From Bacteroidales bacterium (GTDB lineage Bacteria > Bacteroidota > Bacteroidia > Bacteroidales > UBA932): a stretch of 64,000 bases of DNA. Location: positions 62,001 to 126,000 of the forward strand of contig JAKSJN010000003.1 of the NCBI GenBank assembly GCA_024402135.1, given 5' to 3'. Position numbers and translations under genes: made by a program. Under the pieces are notes generated by a model. That model worked only from the letters and a program-made list of their open reading frames with translations. It searched no databases and was not told where the DNA came from. Of this stretch, positions 18,011 to 26,866 are shown in pieces. Each line of letters opens with the position of its first letter. The stretch's first letter is position 1.

Positions 18011-19882
18011 TCACATACAGGCTATCGAAGCATAAAGCTTTTTGTAGAACGGATGCCGCGTCAACGTAGAGGCGTCGCCCAGTATTATCAGCTTCATCCT
18101 GGCTCGTGTCATGGCGACATTCATTCGCCTCAGATCCCTGAGGAAGCCTATCTCGCCGTTCTCATTGGCTCTTACAAGAGAGATGATGATGATGTCCCTC
18201 TCCTGCCCCTGGAACCCATCCACGGTATTGATAGTGATCAGATGACGGAACGGTTTGAAAAACGGGTCGGACTTGACTCTCTGTCTTATGTACTGCACCT
18301 GCGCCTTGTACGGGCTTATGATACCGACATCGACGTGGTCTTCGAGTACCCGGTTGTGGCCGACCTTGAGAAGATAATCCTTGAGCTGCTGGAGACTGAG
18401 ATTTGCTTCCGGCTTATTGATTCTTCCGAACGATTCCTGTACGAATTCCTCATTGCAGTCCATTCCCTCCGTATTGACCCATACCACCGGGCTGTCCATG
18501 TCGGAATCCATGATAGTTCTGGATTTCACGCTTGGAGCGCTCTGGACCTTTCCTTCGTAGAAATAGTCCGAAGAGAAACGCATGATCGCTTCGTTCATAC
18601 GGTACTGAACCTGGAGCAACGAAACACTATCGGGATGATATGACACGATTCTCTCCATCAAAGTCTTGTCCAGCCCCTGCCGGGCAGCTTCATAGCACTT
18701 GATGGTCGGAGGAAGCTGCTGATGATCTCCCGCAAAAATGACGCGGTTGGCCTTGCGTATGGCTATCCAGCAGGCAGCCTCCAATGCCTGGGCAGCCTCA
18801 TCGATGAACAGCGTCGAGAACTTCATTCCGTTCAGAATCTTGTTGGCGCTGCCCGTAAGAGTACAGGCTATGACACGGTTCTGGGAAAACAGCTGTTCTT
18901 TAATCCGCAGTTCCAGATCCTGGGCTCTGTCCTTCAGGGAATTGATCTTCTTCCTGGTCCCCTCGCCTTTTCCTTTCTGGCTCTGCAGGTCGCGGATAGA
19001 CTTGCGGATGCTCCATAGTTGCGGGTAATCCGGGTGATCCGAGAAAAGATGCTCATACGTGAATGACAGCATCTTGTCATTTACTCGCGTCGGATTTCCA
19101 ATGCGCAATACGCTTAGACCGGCATCGACCAGTTTCTCACTGATCCAGTCGACAGCCATGTTGCTCTGGGCGCAGACCATGACCTGGCACTCCCGGCGCA
19201 AAGTCTCATAGATTGCCTCGACAAGGGTTGTCGTCTTTCCTGTTCCGGGCGGCCCATGTACAACCATCACGTCCTTGGCGCGAAGAACCTCATTGACAGC
19301 CATTTCCTGGGTAGGATTCAGTCCTGGAAAACTCATAGGCTCCAGATTGAGTTTTCCAAGAGGAGCTCCGCCATATATGAGATCCCGCAGTTCCATGAGA
19401 CGTCCCTTGTTGGCATTGATGACCTTGTTCAAGGCCTCGAACATGAGACGATAGGATGTTTCATCAAAATAAAGCTGGACGCCCAGATTTTCGGCAGACA
19501 TGATTTCCATGTAACCACGTCCCTGCGGCAAAGCCAGGACCATGCGGTCATCATCAACATAGCTGACGGTCGGGACAAAAGACAGGAACTTTACTTCATC
19601 CTCAGAACGTTTCCAGGTAAAGAGGATCACCGGCTTGCCGTATTCGAAGCTGTGTTCGATATCCTTATCCTGGGTACGGTACAGTTCGACTACCTGCTGG
19701 TTCAAAGAATTATAGTAGCTCTGTCCGACACGGACCGGATACCAGCACATGCCACGTTTCACCTTACGCATAACACCCATCTCCCGGGTATGCTTGAGAA
19801 AAGAATCCTTCTCGGCTTCATACTCCATGCGCAAAAGCATGGCCTGACGGCTAAGTTCCTGTATTGGATCTCTGGCTGGCAT
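18011..19882 (-). CDS. Superfamily 1 DNA/RNA helicase (UPF1/IGHMBP2-like)
   Basis: 623 aa. An N-terminal beta-rich domain (about 1-190) precedes an SF1B helicase core: Q-motif region LNPTQEMAV, Walker A GPPGTGKTTT, motif Ia VMVCAQSNMAVD, Walker B LFIDEAAQA, motif III FAGDHQQLPPT, motif IV LLQVQYRMNEAIM, and motifs V/VI NTVDGFQGQERDIIIISLVRAN and RMNVAMTRAR. ATP-driven unwinding of DNA or RNA in the cytoplasm is expected. It begins 11 bp after the LytTR regulator gene on the same strand, so the two are probably one transcript. Confidence 0.93.
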   Translation of the reverse strand: MPARDPIQELSRQAMLLRMEYEAEKDSFLKHTREMGVMRKVKRGMCWYPVRVGQSYYNSLNQQVVELYRTQDKDIEHSFEYGKPVILFTWKRSEDEVKFLSFVPTVSYVDDDRMVLALPQGRGYMEIMSAENLGVQLYFDETSYRLMFEALNKVINANKGRLMELRDLIYGGAPLGKLNLEPMSFPGLNPTQEMAVNEVLRAKDVMVVHGPPGTGKTTTLVEAIYETLRRECQVMVCAQSNMAVDWISEKLVDAGLSVLRIGNPTRVNDKMLSFTYEHLFSDHPDYPQLWSIRKSIRDLQSQKGKGEGTRKKINSLKDRAQDLELRIKEQLFSQNRVIACTLTGSANKILNGMKFSTLFIDEAAQALEAACWIAIRKANRVIFAGDHQQLPPTIKCYEAARQGLDKTLMERIVSYHPDSVSLLQVQYRMNEAIMRFSSDYFYEGKVQSAPSVKSRTIMDSDMDSPVVWVNTEGMDCNEEFVQESFGRINKPEANLSLQQLKDYLLKVGHNRVLEDHVDVGIISPYKAQVQYIRQRVKSDPFFKPFRHLITINTVDGFQGQERDIIIISLVRANENGEIGFLRDLRRMNVAMTRARMKLIILGDASTLTRHPFYKKLYASIACM

Positions 19883-19893
19883 TTCCTGGATTT

Positions 19894-20736
19894 CTAAAGT
19901 TCGGCTGACAATGAATTGAAATATGTCTTACCGACAGGAATAGGGGGCAGGTCAGGAATGTTAAGCTCGGCATAGATGAAGCCCTCTTTATCTTTCCTTA
20001 GAACCGTCACATGGTCAGGATTCACAAAGTAGGAACGCTGACAACGGCATAGACAATGCTTGTCGACTGAGTCCTCAATGCTTTTCATTGAACATCTTAT
20101 CTGGAATTCCTTGACCTTTCCGGCATCGATATAATATACCACGACGTAGTTGAGTTCACTGCGGACATAGAGTATCGAAGATGGAGCGATGGTCAATTTC
20201 AGCCGCTTATGCTCATCATAGAACCGTACCAGCGAATTGTCTTTAGGAGCATCCCTTTCGGTTATCTCTTCATTCTTGCTCAAAATCGTCCTCAACATAT
20301 AGATAAAGACATAAGGATGAATGAGAATCATGTAACAGAAGGTCATGCAGGTCTCCAGGACAGTCAGGAAAGAATCCTGGCTTTGCCGCATCAATACTGT
20401 GTAAAGAGCGATGAAAGCAGACGCCGCGAAAACCTCGAACAGACACCAGCTCAGGTACTGGAACCTTGAGAGTTCGAATTTTCGAATGATAAGGGAAAAT
20501 GCCGTCCTTGTGATGGCAATGGTTGCCAGCATGATGCATGTAACCATTATGATGTTGAATCCGAAACCTTTCTGGGCGCTGTCATAATACTCCTGTATAT
20601 TGAATGGGTTGTAGACAACGCAATAGATTATGAAGAACACAGGAAGTACGATGACATAGGTCAGCTGGGTCAGAATATTTGGCCCAAGTACGAACATGAA
20701 GCCTGTTCTGGGATTGATTTCAAAGCGTCTGTTCAT
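19894..20736 (-). CDS. Membrane-bound LytTR-type transcriptional regulator
   Basis: 280 aa. About four transmembrane segments fill residues 12-160 (TQLTYVIVLPVFFIIYCVV, GFNIIMVTCIMLATIAI, YLSWCLFEVFAASAFIALYTVL, CMTFCYMILIHPYVFIYML). A C-terminal LytTR DNA-binding domain follows (about 180-280; SSILYVRSELNYVVVYY, CLCRCQRSYFVNPDHV). There is no receiver domain, so it senses through the membrane part or is controlled by a partner. A TATATTTG -7 box lies upstream on the minus strand (20778-20771). It is the first gene of a pair with the helicase. Confidence 0.87.
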   Translation of the reverse strand: MNRRFEINPRTGFMFVLGPNILTQLTYVIVLPVFFIIYCVVYNPFNIQEYYDSAQKGFGFNIIMVTCIMLATIAITRTAFSLIIRKFELSRFQYLSWCLFEVFAASAFIALYTVLMRQSQDSFLTVLETCMTFCYMILIHPYVFIYMLRTILSKNEEITERDAPKDNSLVRFYDEHKRLKLTIAPSSILYVRSELNYVVVYYIDAGKVKEFQIRCSMKSIEDSVDKHCLCRCQRSYFVNPDHVTVLRKDKEGFIYAELNIPDLPPIPVGKTYFNSLSAEL

Positions 20737-20836
20737 GGGACTAAATCAGCATAACTCGTTTTTTATACCACAAATATAGTATTTTTCCCGCCAATACAGA
20801 TTTTAATATCACTTTTAATACCTAAAATCACAGAAG

Positions 20837-20868
20837 TTTCTCGCCAAAACTCATGGTATGTAATTTTG
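20837..20868 (+). promoter_or_regulatory. Promoter of the acyl-CoA synthetase gene
   Basis: TTTC (20837-20840), a 20-bp spacer, then a perfect -7 box TAATTTTG (20861-20868). Transcription would begin near 20875, which rules out the in-frame TTG at 20866 as a start and supports the ATG at 20914. Confidence 0.6.
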
Positions 20869-20913
20869 CAGGCAGATTTACAGACAGTTAAACCTATAAC
20901 TATAAACAAGGAG

Positions 20914-22455
20914 ATGATCACCTCATCCGAAAACATCGCCATCATAAGCGGCGATAAAAGAATATCATTCCGCCAAATGCTCCAACACGCGGCGGAATAT
21001 GCAAAAGTCAACGAGACAGAAGAAGGGCAGAAGGTTCTTGTCTTCAGCGAGAATCGCGAAGGATGGATTTATTCCCTGTACGGCATATGGGCGAACAAGA
21101 GTACAATCGTACCTGTAGATGCAGCCTGCGCCATCGATGACCTCATTTACATCATCAAGGATTGCGCACCGTCAGCCATTTGGGTTTCATCCAAGAAAAG
21201 GGAGATGGCTGAAAAGGCCATTGAGAGCTGCGGCATAAGCATGCCCGTCCACATCATAGATGAATACGAGGACAGCAATGTAGATTCTCTTGAACCTGCA
21301 ACAATCCCTGAGATTCCAGAAAACATATGCATCATCTGCTACACATCAGGAACGACAGGCTCACCTAAAGGCGTAATGCTGACGTTTGCGAACGTGAGGG
21401 CAAACATCGATGCAGTTTCCAAGCACGTACCCATATTCACCGCTGAGCGCAGAACCCTTGTATTGCTTCCCCTCCATCACGTCCTCCCGCTTGTCGGAAC
21501 AGCCGTAATGCCGTTCACATGTGGAGGTGGCGTAGCGATCTGCCCTTCCCTTGCCGGTCCAAAGATCATGGAAGTGTTGCAGAAAGGCGAAATCGGCATC
21601 ATGATCGGCGTACCGCGCCTATGGCAGACCCTGTTCAGAAGCATCAAAGGCAAGATTGACGCAAACGGAGTAACCCGTGCACTTTACAACCTCTGCGCAA
21701 CCCTGCAGTGCCGTTCGCTCTCACGGCTTGTATTCAGCTCAGTGCGCAAGAAGATGGGGGGAAAGATCACTTATATGGTCAGCGGCGGCGCGGCTCTGGA
21801 CAAAGAGACCGCAATCGGCCTCAAAACACTAGGGCTGGACGTTCTTGAAGGTTACGGCATGACCGAGGCGGCCCCGATGATCGCCTTCACACGTCCCGGC
21901 GATATCCGTCCGGGATGCGTCGGCAAGGCTATCGAGGGCTGCGAGGTGAAGATCATAGACGGCGAGATCTGTGCACGCGGAATCAATATCATGAAAGGCT
22001 ATTACGGCCGTCCTGAAGAGACCGCCGACGTCATTGACAGCGACGGATTCCTCCACACCGGAGACCTCGGAACCATAGATGACAAGGGCAGGATCACGAT
22101 TACAGGCAGAAGGAAAGAGATTATCGTACTGTCGAACGGAAAGAACGTCAATCCTAATGAAATCGAGGAAAAGCTCGAGCACTACGTCGACCATGTAAAG
22201 GAGGCTGCCGTAACATTCGATGACGACAAGCTGGTCGCCATCATAGTACCTTCCGACGACCTCTCGAATGAAAGCGATGACAGCAAGATCAAGGATATCC
22301 TCAGGAAAGAGGTAATCCAGCCGTTCAACGAGTCAGTGGCTCAGTACAAGAAACTCGCCCGCCTGTACATCCACCGCGATATTCTTCCAAGGACCAGGAT
22401 GGAGAAACTCCAGAGATTCAAACTCAAGGAGCTTATCAAATCCAAAACCGATTGA
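20914..22455 (+). CDS. Long-chain acyl-CoA synthetase / AMP-binding enzyme
   Basis: 513 aa from the ATG at 20914. It belongs to the ANL superfamily: it activates a carboxylic acid with ATP to an acyl-adenylate and passes it to CoA. The P-loop-like motif CYTSGTTGSPKGVML is at about residues 144-158. It is followed by LPLHHVLPLVGT, EGYGMTEAAPM, the hinge segment HTGDLGTIDDKGRITITGRRKEIIV, and a C-terminal Lys in RTRMEKLQRFKLKEL. Residues 1-120 are shorter than in many FadD proteins, giving the compact form often seen in Bacteroidota. A strong terminator follows. Confidence 0.9.
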   Translation: MITSSENIAIISGDKRISFRQMLQHAAEYAKVNETEEGQKVLVFSENREGWIYSLYGIWANKSTIVPVDAACAIDDLIYIIKDCAPSAIWVSSKKREMAEKAIESCGISMPVHIIDEYEDSNVDSLEPATIPEIPENICIICYTSGTTGSPKGVMLTFANVRANIDAVSKHVPIFTAERRTLVLLPLHHVLPLVGTAVMPFTCGGGVAICPSLAGPKIMEVLQKGEIGIMIGVPRLWQTLFRSIKGKIDANGVTRALYNLCATLQCRSLSRLVFSSVRKKMGGKITYMVSGGAALDKETAIGLKTLGLDVLEGYGMTEAAPMIAFTRPGDIRPGCVGKAIEGCEVKIIDGEICARGINIMKGYYGRPEETADVIDSDGFLHTGDLGTIDDKGRITITGRRKEIIVLSNGKNVNPNEIEEKLEHYVDHVKEAAVTFDDDKLVAIIVPSDDLSNESDDSKIKDILRKEVIQPFNESVAQYKKLARLYIHRDILPRTRMEKLQRFKLKELIKSKTD

Positions 22456-22482
22456 TAAACTCTACTCTATTCATATCAAACC

Positions 22483-22525
22483 GTCCCCCGTTCATCACGG
22501 CTGATGAACGGGGGACACCTTTTTT
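22483..22525 (+). terminator. Strong rho-independent terminator
   Basis: A perfect 15-bp stem (22483-22497 with 22502-22516), CGGC loop, then six T (22520-22525). It ends the acyl-CoA synthetase transcript and separates it from the sugar porter. Confidence 0.9.
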
Positions 22526-22620
22526 ACGCCGAAGAGTGGCGCATTCGATGTTTTTTCGAATTAATACCGTACATTTACGCGATTGACCGACATAAAATAA
22601 CCCTAAATACACACAACCTT

Positions 22621-24090
22621 ATGTCCAACACAAAGAACGGAGGATCTAGTTCTTATCTCTTTACTATCGTCCTCGTCGCTGTGATCGGTGGCCTTCTCTT
22701 CGGTTACGACACAGCTGTCATCTCCGGTGCCGAGCGTGGACTCCAGGCCTTCTTCATGCAGGCAAAGGATTTCACCTACACCAACTTCCTTCACGGAATC
22801 ACTTCATCAAGCGCGCTCCTCGGATGTATCATCGGTAGCGCGATCTCCGGCCTTATGGCTGGAAAGATCGGCCGCAAGAAGAGCCTCTTCGTCGCAGGTA
22901 TCTGCTTCTTCCTCTCAGCTGCCGGCTCTTACTATCCTGAGTTCCTCTTCTTCCACAAGGGTGACGCCAGCCTTTCACTCCTCGTTGTCTTCAACCTCTA
23001 CCGTGTACTCGGTGGTATCGGCGTAGGTATGGCTTCTGCACTCTGCCCTATGTACATCGCAGAGATAGCACCTGCCGACAAGAGAGGCACCCTCGTATCA
23101 TGGAACCAGTTCGCTATCATCTTCGGTCAGCTCGTCGTTTACTTCGTGAACCTCGTGATCCTCGGCGACCATATCGCTCCAAAGATGGAAGCTATGGCTG
23201 AGGGTATCAACCAGATCGTCAACGCTTCTGCCCTCGCAGCAGACGGCAACTGGTCAATCACCACCGGCTGGAGACTCATGTTCCTCAGCGAGTGTGTTCC
23301 TGCGGCTCTCTTCTCAATCCTCATACTCCTTGTTCCTGAGACTCCTCGCTACCTCGCGATGATCGGCAAGGACGACAAGGCGCTCCATGTTCTCAGCCGC
23401 ATCAACGGCGATGAGAAGGGCAAGGCAATCCTCGCAGAAATCAAGTCAACCACCACCGAGAAAACCGAAAAACTCATGGCTTACGGTTTCCTCGTGATTT
23501 TCATCGGAATCATGCTCAGCGTATTCCAGCAGGCTGTCGGCATCAACGCCGTCCTCTACTACGCTCCACGCATCTTCGAATCAATGGGTATGGGCAACCC
23601 TATGTTCCAGACCGTACTCATGGGTATCGTGAACATCTCATTCACAATGGTTGCAATCTTCTCTGTCGAGAAGCTCGGCCGCAAGCCGCTCCTCATCATC
23701 GGTTCGCTCGGCATGGCAGTAGGTGCTCTCGGTGTAGCTCTCGCAGACAGCATCGCTTCTCTCCCTGGCTTCATCGGTGTCATCAGCGTGATGATCTACA
23801 GTGCATCATTCATGTTCTCATGGGGCCCTATCTGCTGGGTTCTCATCTCCGAGATCTTCCCTAACACCATCCGTGGTGCCGCTACCGCTATCGCTGTCGC
23901 ATTCCAGTGGATCTTCAATTTCATCATCTCTTCTACCTTCGTACCTATGTACGAGTGGAGCCCATCCGCAACCTACGGTCTCTACTGTGCAATCTGCGTC
24001 ATCGCTGCGATCTTCGTATGGAAGCTCGTTCCTGAGACAAAGGGAAAGACTCTCGAGGAGATGTCAGCACTCTGGAAAAACAGAAAGTAA
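22621..24090 (+). CDS. MFS sugar porter (XylE-like D-xylose/hexose symporter)
   Basis: 489 aa from the ATG at 22621. The in-frame ATG at 22504 lies inside the upstream terminator hairpin, so it is rejected. Twelve transmembrane helices are expected. Sugar-porter signatures: GYDTAVISGAE in TM1, GRKKSLF, RVLGGIGVGMASAL.PMYIAEIAPADKRG, PETPRYL, QQAVGINAVLYY in TM7, WGPICWVLISEIFP and PETKGKTLEEM. These fit the XylE/GLUT-like proton symporters for xylose, arabinose, galactose or glucose. Its nearness to GH51 and GH43 genes makes a pentose plausible, though not shown. A near -7 box (TACATTTA, 22570-22577) lies upstream. Confidence 0.93.
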   Translation: MSNTKNGGSSSYLFTIVLVAVIGGLLFGYDTAVISGAERGLQAFFMQAKDFTYTNFLHGITSSSALLGCIIGSAISGLMAGKIGRKKSLFVAGICFFLSAAGSYYPEFLFFHKGDASLSLLVVFNLYRVLGGIGVGMASALCPMYIAEIAPADKRGTLVSWNQFAIIFGQLVVYFVNLVILGDHIAPKMEAMAEGINQIVNASALAADGNWSITTGWRLMFLSECVPAALFSILILLVPETPRYLAMIGKDDKALHVLSRINGDEKGKAILAEIKSTTTEKTEKLMAYGFLVIFIGIMLSVFQQAVGINAVLYYAPRIFESMGMGNPMFQTVLMGIVNISFTMVAIFSVEKLGRKPLLIIGSLGMAVGALGVALADSIASLPGFIGVISVMIYSASFMFSWGPICWVLISEIFPNTIRGAATAIAVAFQWIFNFIISSTFVPMYEWSPSATYGLYCAICVIAAIFVWKLVPETKGKTLEEMSALWKNRK

Positions 24091-24110
24091 TCTTTCTGCA
24101 TCATAACGGA

Positions 24111-24137
24111 AGAGCGGCCTTCATGGTCGCTCTTTTT
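24111..24137 (+). terminator. Rho-independent terminator after the sugar porter
   Basis: The stem pairs 24111-24119 with 24125-24133 (nine positions, one G-T wobble), with a 5-nt loop and a T run. It sits 20 bp after the stop codon. Confidence 0.75.
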
Positions 24138-24166
24138 CGTTTCAATCATTAAAAAACGTATATTTG
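24136..24166 (+). promoter_or_regulatory. Promoter of greA
   Basis: A perfect -7 box TATATTTG (24159-24166) lies 39 bp before the greA ATG. A weak -33 element (TTCG, 24136-24139) sits 19 bp upstream and partly overlaps the preceding terminator's T run. Confidence 0.5.
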
Positions 24167-24204
24167 GTATGCCTTTCACGGCAGATCGATAAACAAGGAT
24201 CATT

Positions 24205-24669
24205 ATGGAATATCTCTCAAAGGAACGCTACAACGAGATTGCGGCCGAGCTCAAGGATCTCATTGAGGTACAGTATCCCAAGGTCAAGGACGACCTTGCC
24301 GAAGCACGTGCCCAGGGTGACCTCAGCGAGAACTGCGGCTATCGTGCAGCCCGCAGGGCGCAGGCAAAGATGATCAGCAGGATAAACTTTCTCGAAAAGG
24401 TGCTCAGGTATTCCAGGATTATCGACACGGACGTCCTGCCGAAAGACAAGGTCGGGCTGCTCAGCAAGGTCGAGTTCACGAACCTCGGCACCAACACAAG
24501 AATGACCCTTACCATCGTCAGCCCCCATGAAATGAACCTCGAACAGGGCAAGATCTCGATGAAATCCCCTATCGGCGAAGCCCTTATGGGGCACAAGGTC
24601 GGCGAAACGGTCGAAGCCCACACCCCTGCCGGGATACTGAAGCTGAGGATCGAGAGCATTTCATTGTAA
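24205..24669 (+). CDS. greA: Transcription elongation factor GreA
   Basis: 154 aa. It reactivates backtracked RNA polymerase by stimulating transcript cleavage. The N-terminal antiparallel coiled coil carries the acidic tip ARAQGDLSENCGY, with the two key acidic residues Asp39 and Glu42. The C-terminal FKBP-like domain has ISMKSPIGEALMGHKVGETV. The tip reads SENCGYRAARRAQAKM instead of the common SENAEYxAAKExQ, a modest local divergence. It is monocistronic between a sugar porter and a GH51 gene. Confidence 0.96.
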   Translation: MEYLSKERYNEIAAELKDLIEVQYPKVKDDLAEARAQGDLSENCGYRAARRAQAKMISRINFLEKVLRYSRIIDTDVLPKDKVGLLSKVEFTNLGTNTRMTLTIVSPHEMNLEQGKISMKSPIGEALMGHKVGETVEAHTPAGILKLRIESISL

Positions 24670-24716
24670 TTTGCTACATTTATGCCACTAACCGCTAGTC
24701 ACTAATATTACCAACC

Positions 24717-26795
24717 ATGAAAAAAAGTCTGTTAACCATCTGTCTCGCCGCTCTGGCGGTACAGATCAGTTTCCCAACTGCATCAACCGCGAAGGAAGCT
24801 GCGCCTCAGCCAAAGATCGAGGCGACCGTACATCTTGATCAGGTAGGAGATCCTATCCATCCATTCGTGCATGGCATGTTCACAGAGCTGCTGAGCAACA
24901 TGTTCGAGAACGGAATCTGGGCAGAAATGCTCTCTGACCGCAAGTTCTTCTACGCCGTCGACAATTCCGAGACCCTTACTCCGACCAACTCCAAGCGTCA
25001 CCAGCTCCGCTGGCGTCCAATCGGACCGGAGTCCAGTGTAACAATGGACAAAGAGGAGCCATACGTGGGCAAGCAGTCACCGCTTGTAAGCCTTGCCGCC
25101 GGCAAGAACGGTATCCGTCAGGCCGGGCTGTGGATCGAGAATGGCCGCAGCTACGAAGGCCGCGTGGTACTCAGGTCTGAAAGCGGCGCAAAGGTAAGCG
25201 TGAGCCTCGTCTGGGGCAACGGTGCATCCGATCGCCAGACTGTGGTCTTTGACGACGTGACCAAGAACTACGCAAAATACTACTTCACCTTCACTGCAGG
25301 TGCCGACGTCCAGGACGCAGCCCTCGAGATCGTGGGCGAAGGAAACGGAAGCTTCGAGATCGGCGCAGTTTCAATGATGCCTGCCGACAACGTCGAGGGC
25401 TACCGTGCCGACATGATCGCTATCCTTAAGGAAATCGGCTCGCCTATCTTCCGCTGGCCGGGAGGAAACTTCCTCTCAGGCTACGAATGGCGTGACGGCA
25501 TCGGCGATATGGACCAGCGTCCACCTCGCTATGACTATGCATGGAATACCGTCGAGTCAAACGACATGGGCACCGATGAATACATGACATGGTGCAAGCT
25601 TATCGACTGCGAGCCATACCTCGTCGTGAACACCGGATTCGGCGACGCTTACTCTGCCGGCCAGTGGGTCGAGTATGTCAACGGTTCAGTAGACACTCCT
25701 ATGGGTCTCCTTCGCGCAAAGAACGGCCATCCTGCACCTTACGGCGTCAAGTACTGGGGTGTCGGCAACGAGGCCTACGGCGAATGGCAGCTTGGACATA
25801 TGGCTGCCAAGCACTATGTGCTCAAGCACAACTATTTCGCAGAGGAGATGCTCTTGAAGGATCCATCCATCAAGCTTATCGGTTCAGGTGCCTCAGTTCC
25901 CGAGCAGAGCAGCCAGTACCGCAACTACCACAAGCCTTTCCAGACCCAGCTCCCTGTCGAGTTCCTCGGCTATTTCGACTGGACCGGCCAGCTTCTCCTG
26001 AACTGTCTCGAGACCACGGACTACATGTCTGACCACATCTACCCTAACTCCAGCGCATACTTCGACGAGGCCTCACAGAGCTGGATTCCTTACAAGTTCG
26101 ATTTCCTCCAGGCCATCCGCCTTTCAACCAACAGAGTCAAGAACTCGGTCGAGACCATGAAGAAGTACGAGGAGCTCATCCCAGGCCTCAAGGAAAAGCC
26201 TGTTCCATACTGGATCGACGAATGGGTTCCTGGCCGTGGTGCCGGTTTCGCAAACACGATCGGAGCCGCAGTCGCACTTCACGAGATGTACCGCAGCAGC
26301 CGCTATGTGATGATGGGCGGACTTACCAGCTTCGCAAGCCTGTATGCTTCAAATGACGTCAAGGCGACCATCAGCGCGACAGGTCTTCTTTTCAAGCTCT
26401 TCATAGAGCGCCAGGGCGACCTTCCTCTTGGCCTTAGCGGTAATGTTCCACAGCCTGCGCTTCCTGGAACACAGTTCGTGGACATCCCTATGGAGCCATC
26501 AGGCAGCCCTACCTATCCTCTGGACATCATGGCCACAAAGGACAGCAAGACCGGCAAGGTCATCGTTTCCGTAGCCAACCCTACCGAAGAGGCCCAGAGC
26601 TTCGCACTGAACTTTGACGGAGGAAAGCCAGCAAAGAATGTCACCGTATACGCTCTTGCTCCATCAAAGATGGCAGACGCGAACACCGTGGACAACCCTG
26701 ACGTCATCCGCGTACAGACCCGCACAGAGAAGTACAGTGCAAACATCACCGTTCCAGCGAACAGCGTGATCCTCTACGAGTACACCATACAGTAG
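24717..26795 (+). CDS. Alpha-L-arabinofuranosidase, GH51
   Basis: 692 aa with signal peptide (MKKSLLTICLAALAVQISFPTASTA). It removes alpha-L-arabinofuranosyl side groups from arabinoxylan or arabinan. After an N-terminal strand segment (VHGMFTELLSNMFENGIWAEML) there is an inserted CBM4/9-like sandwich (about 90-220). Then comes the TIM barrel with FRWPGGNFLSGYEWRDGIG, acid/base Glu352 in GVGNEAYGEW and nucleophile Glu502 in WIDEWVPG. A C-terminal beta-sandwich ends with NSVILYEYTI. It is secreted to the periplasm or beyond. It converges on the phosphatase gene across a bidirectional terminator. Confidence 0.95.
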   Translation: MKKSLLTICLAALAVQISFPTASTAKEAAPQPKIEATVHLDQVGDPIHPFVHGMFTELLSNMFENGIWAEMLSDRKFFYAVDNSETLTPTNSKRHQLRWRPIGPESSVTMDKEEPYVGKQSPLVSLAAGKNGIRQAGLWIENGRSYEGRVVLRSESGAKVSVSLVWGNGASDRQTVVFDDVTKNYAKYYFTFTAGADVQDAALEIVGEGNGSFEIGAVSMMPADNVEGYRADMIAILKEIGSPIFRWPGGNFLSGYEWRDGIGDMDQRPPRYDYAWNTVESNDMGTDEYMTWCKLIDCEPYLVVNTGFGDAYSAGQWVEYVNGSVDTPMGLLRAKNGHPAPYGVKYWGVGNEAYGEWQLGHMAAKHYVLKHNYFAEEMLLKDPSIKLIGSGASVPEQSSQYRNYHKPFQTQLPVEFLGYFDWTGQLLLNCLETTDYMSDHIYPNSSAYFDEASQSWIPYKFDFLQAIRLSTNRVKNSVETMKKYEELIPGLKEKPVPYWIDEWVPGRGAGFANTIGAAVALHEMYRSSRYVMMGGLTSFASLYASNDVKATISATGLLFKLFIERQGDLPLGLSGNVPQPALPGTQFVDIPMEPSGSPTYPLDIMATKDSKTGKVIVSVANPTEEAQSFALNFDGGKPAKNVTVYALAPSKMADANTVDNPDVIRVQTRTEKYSANITVPANSVILYEYTIQ

Positions 26796-26814
26796 AAGAT
26801 AACCAGACATTGAC

Positions 26815-26848
26815 AAAAAACCCACGGACGAATCATCCGTGGGTTTTT
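26815..26848. terminator. Bidirectional terminator between GH51 and phosphatase genes
   Basis: CCCACGGA (26821-26828) pairs with TCCGTGGG (26836-26843), loop of 7. It is flanked by six A on the left and five T on the right, so it can end both converging transcripts. Confidence 0.85.
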
Positions 26849-26866
26849 ATTGATAGTATCAACATA

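Noticed and set aside
22504-22620. Longer N-terminus for the sugar porter from the ATG at 22504
   Set aside because: That ATG is inside the upstream terminator stem, and the added residues are not porter-like; the ATG at 22621 starts the expected sequence.
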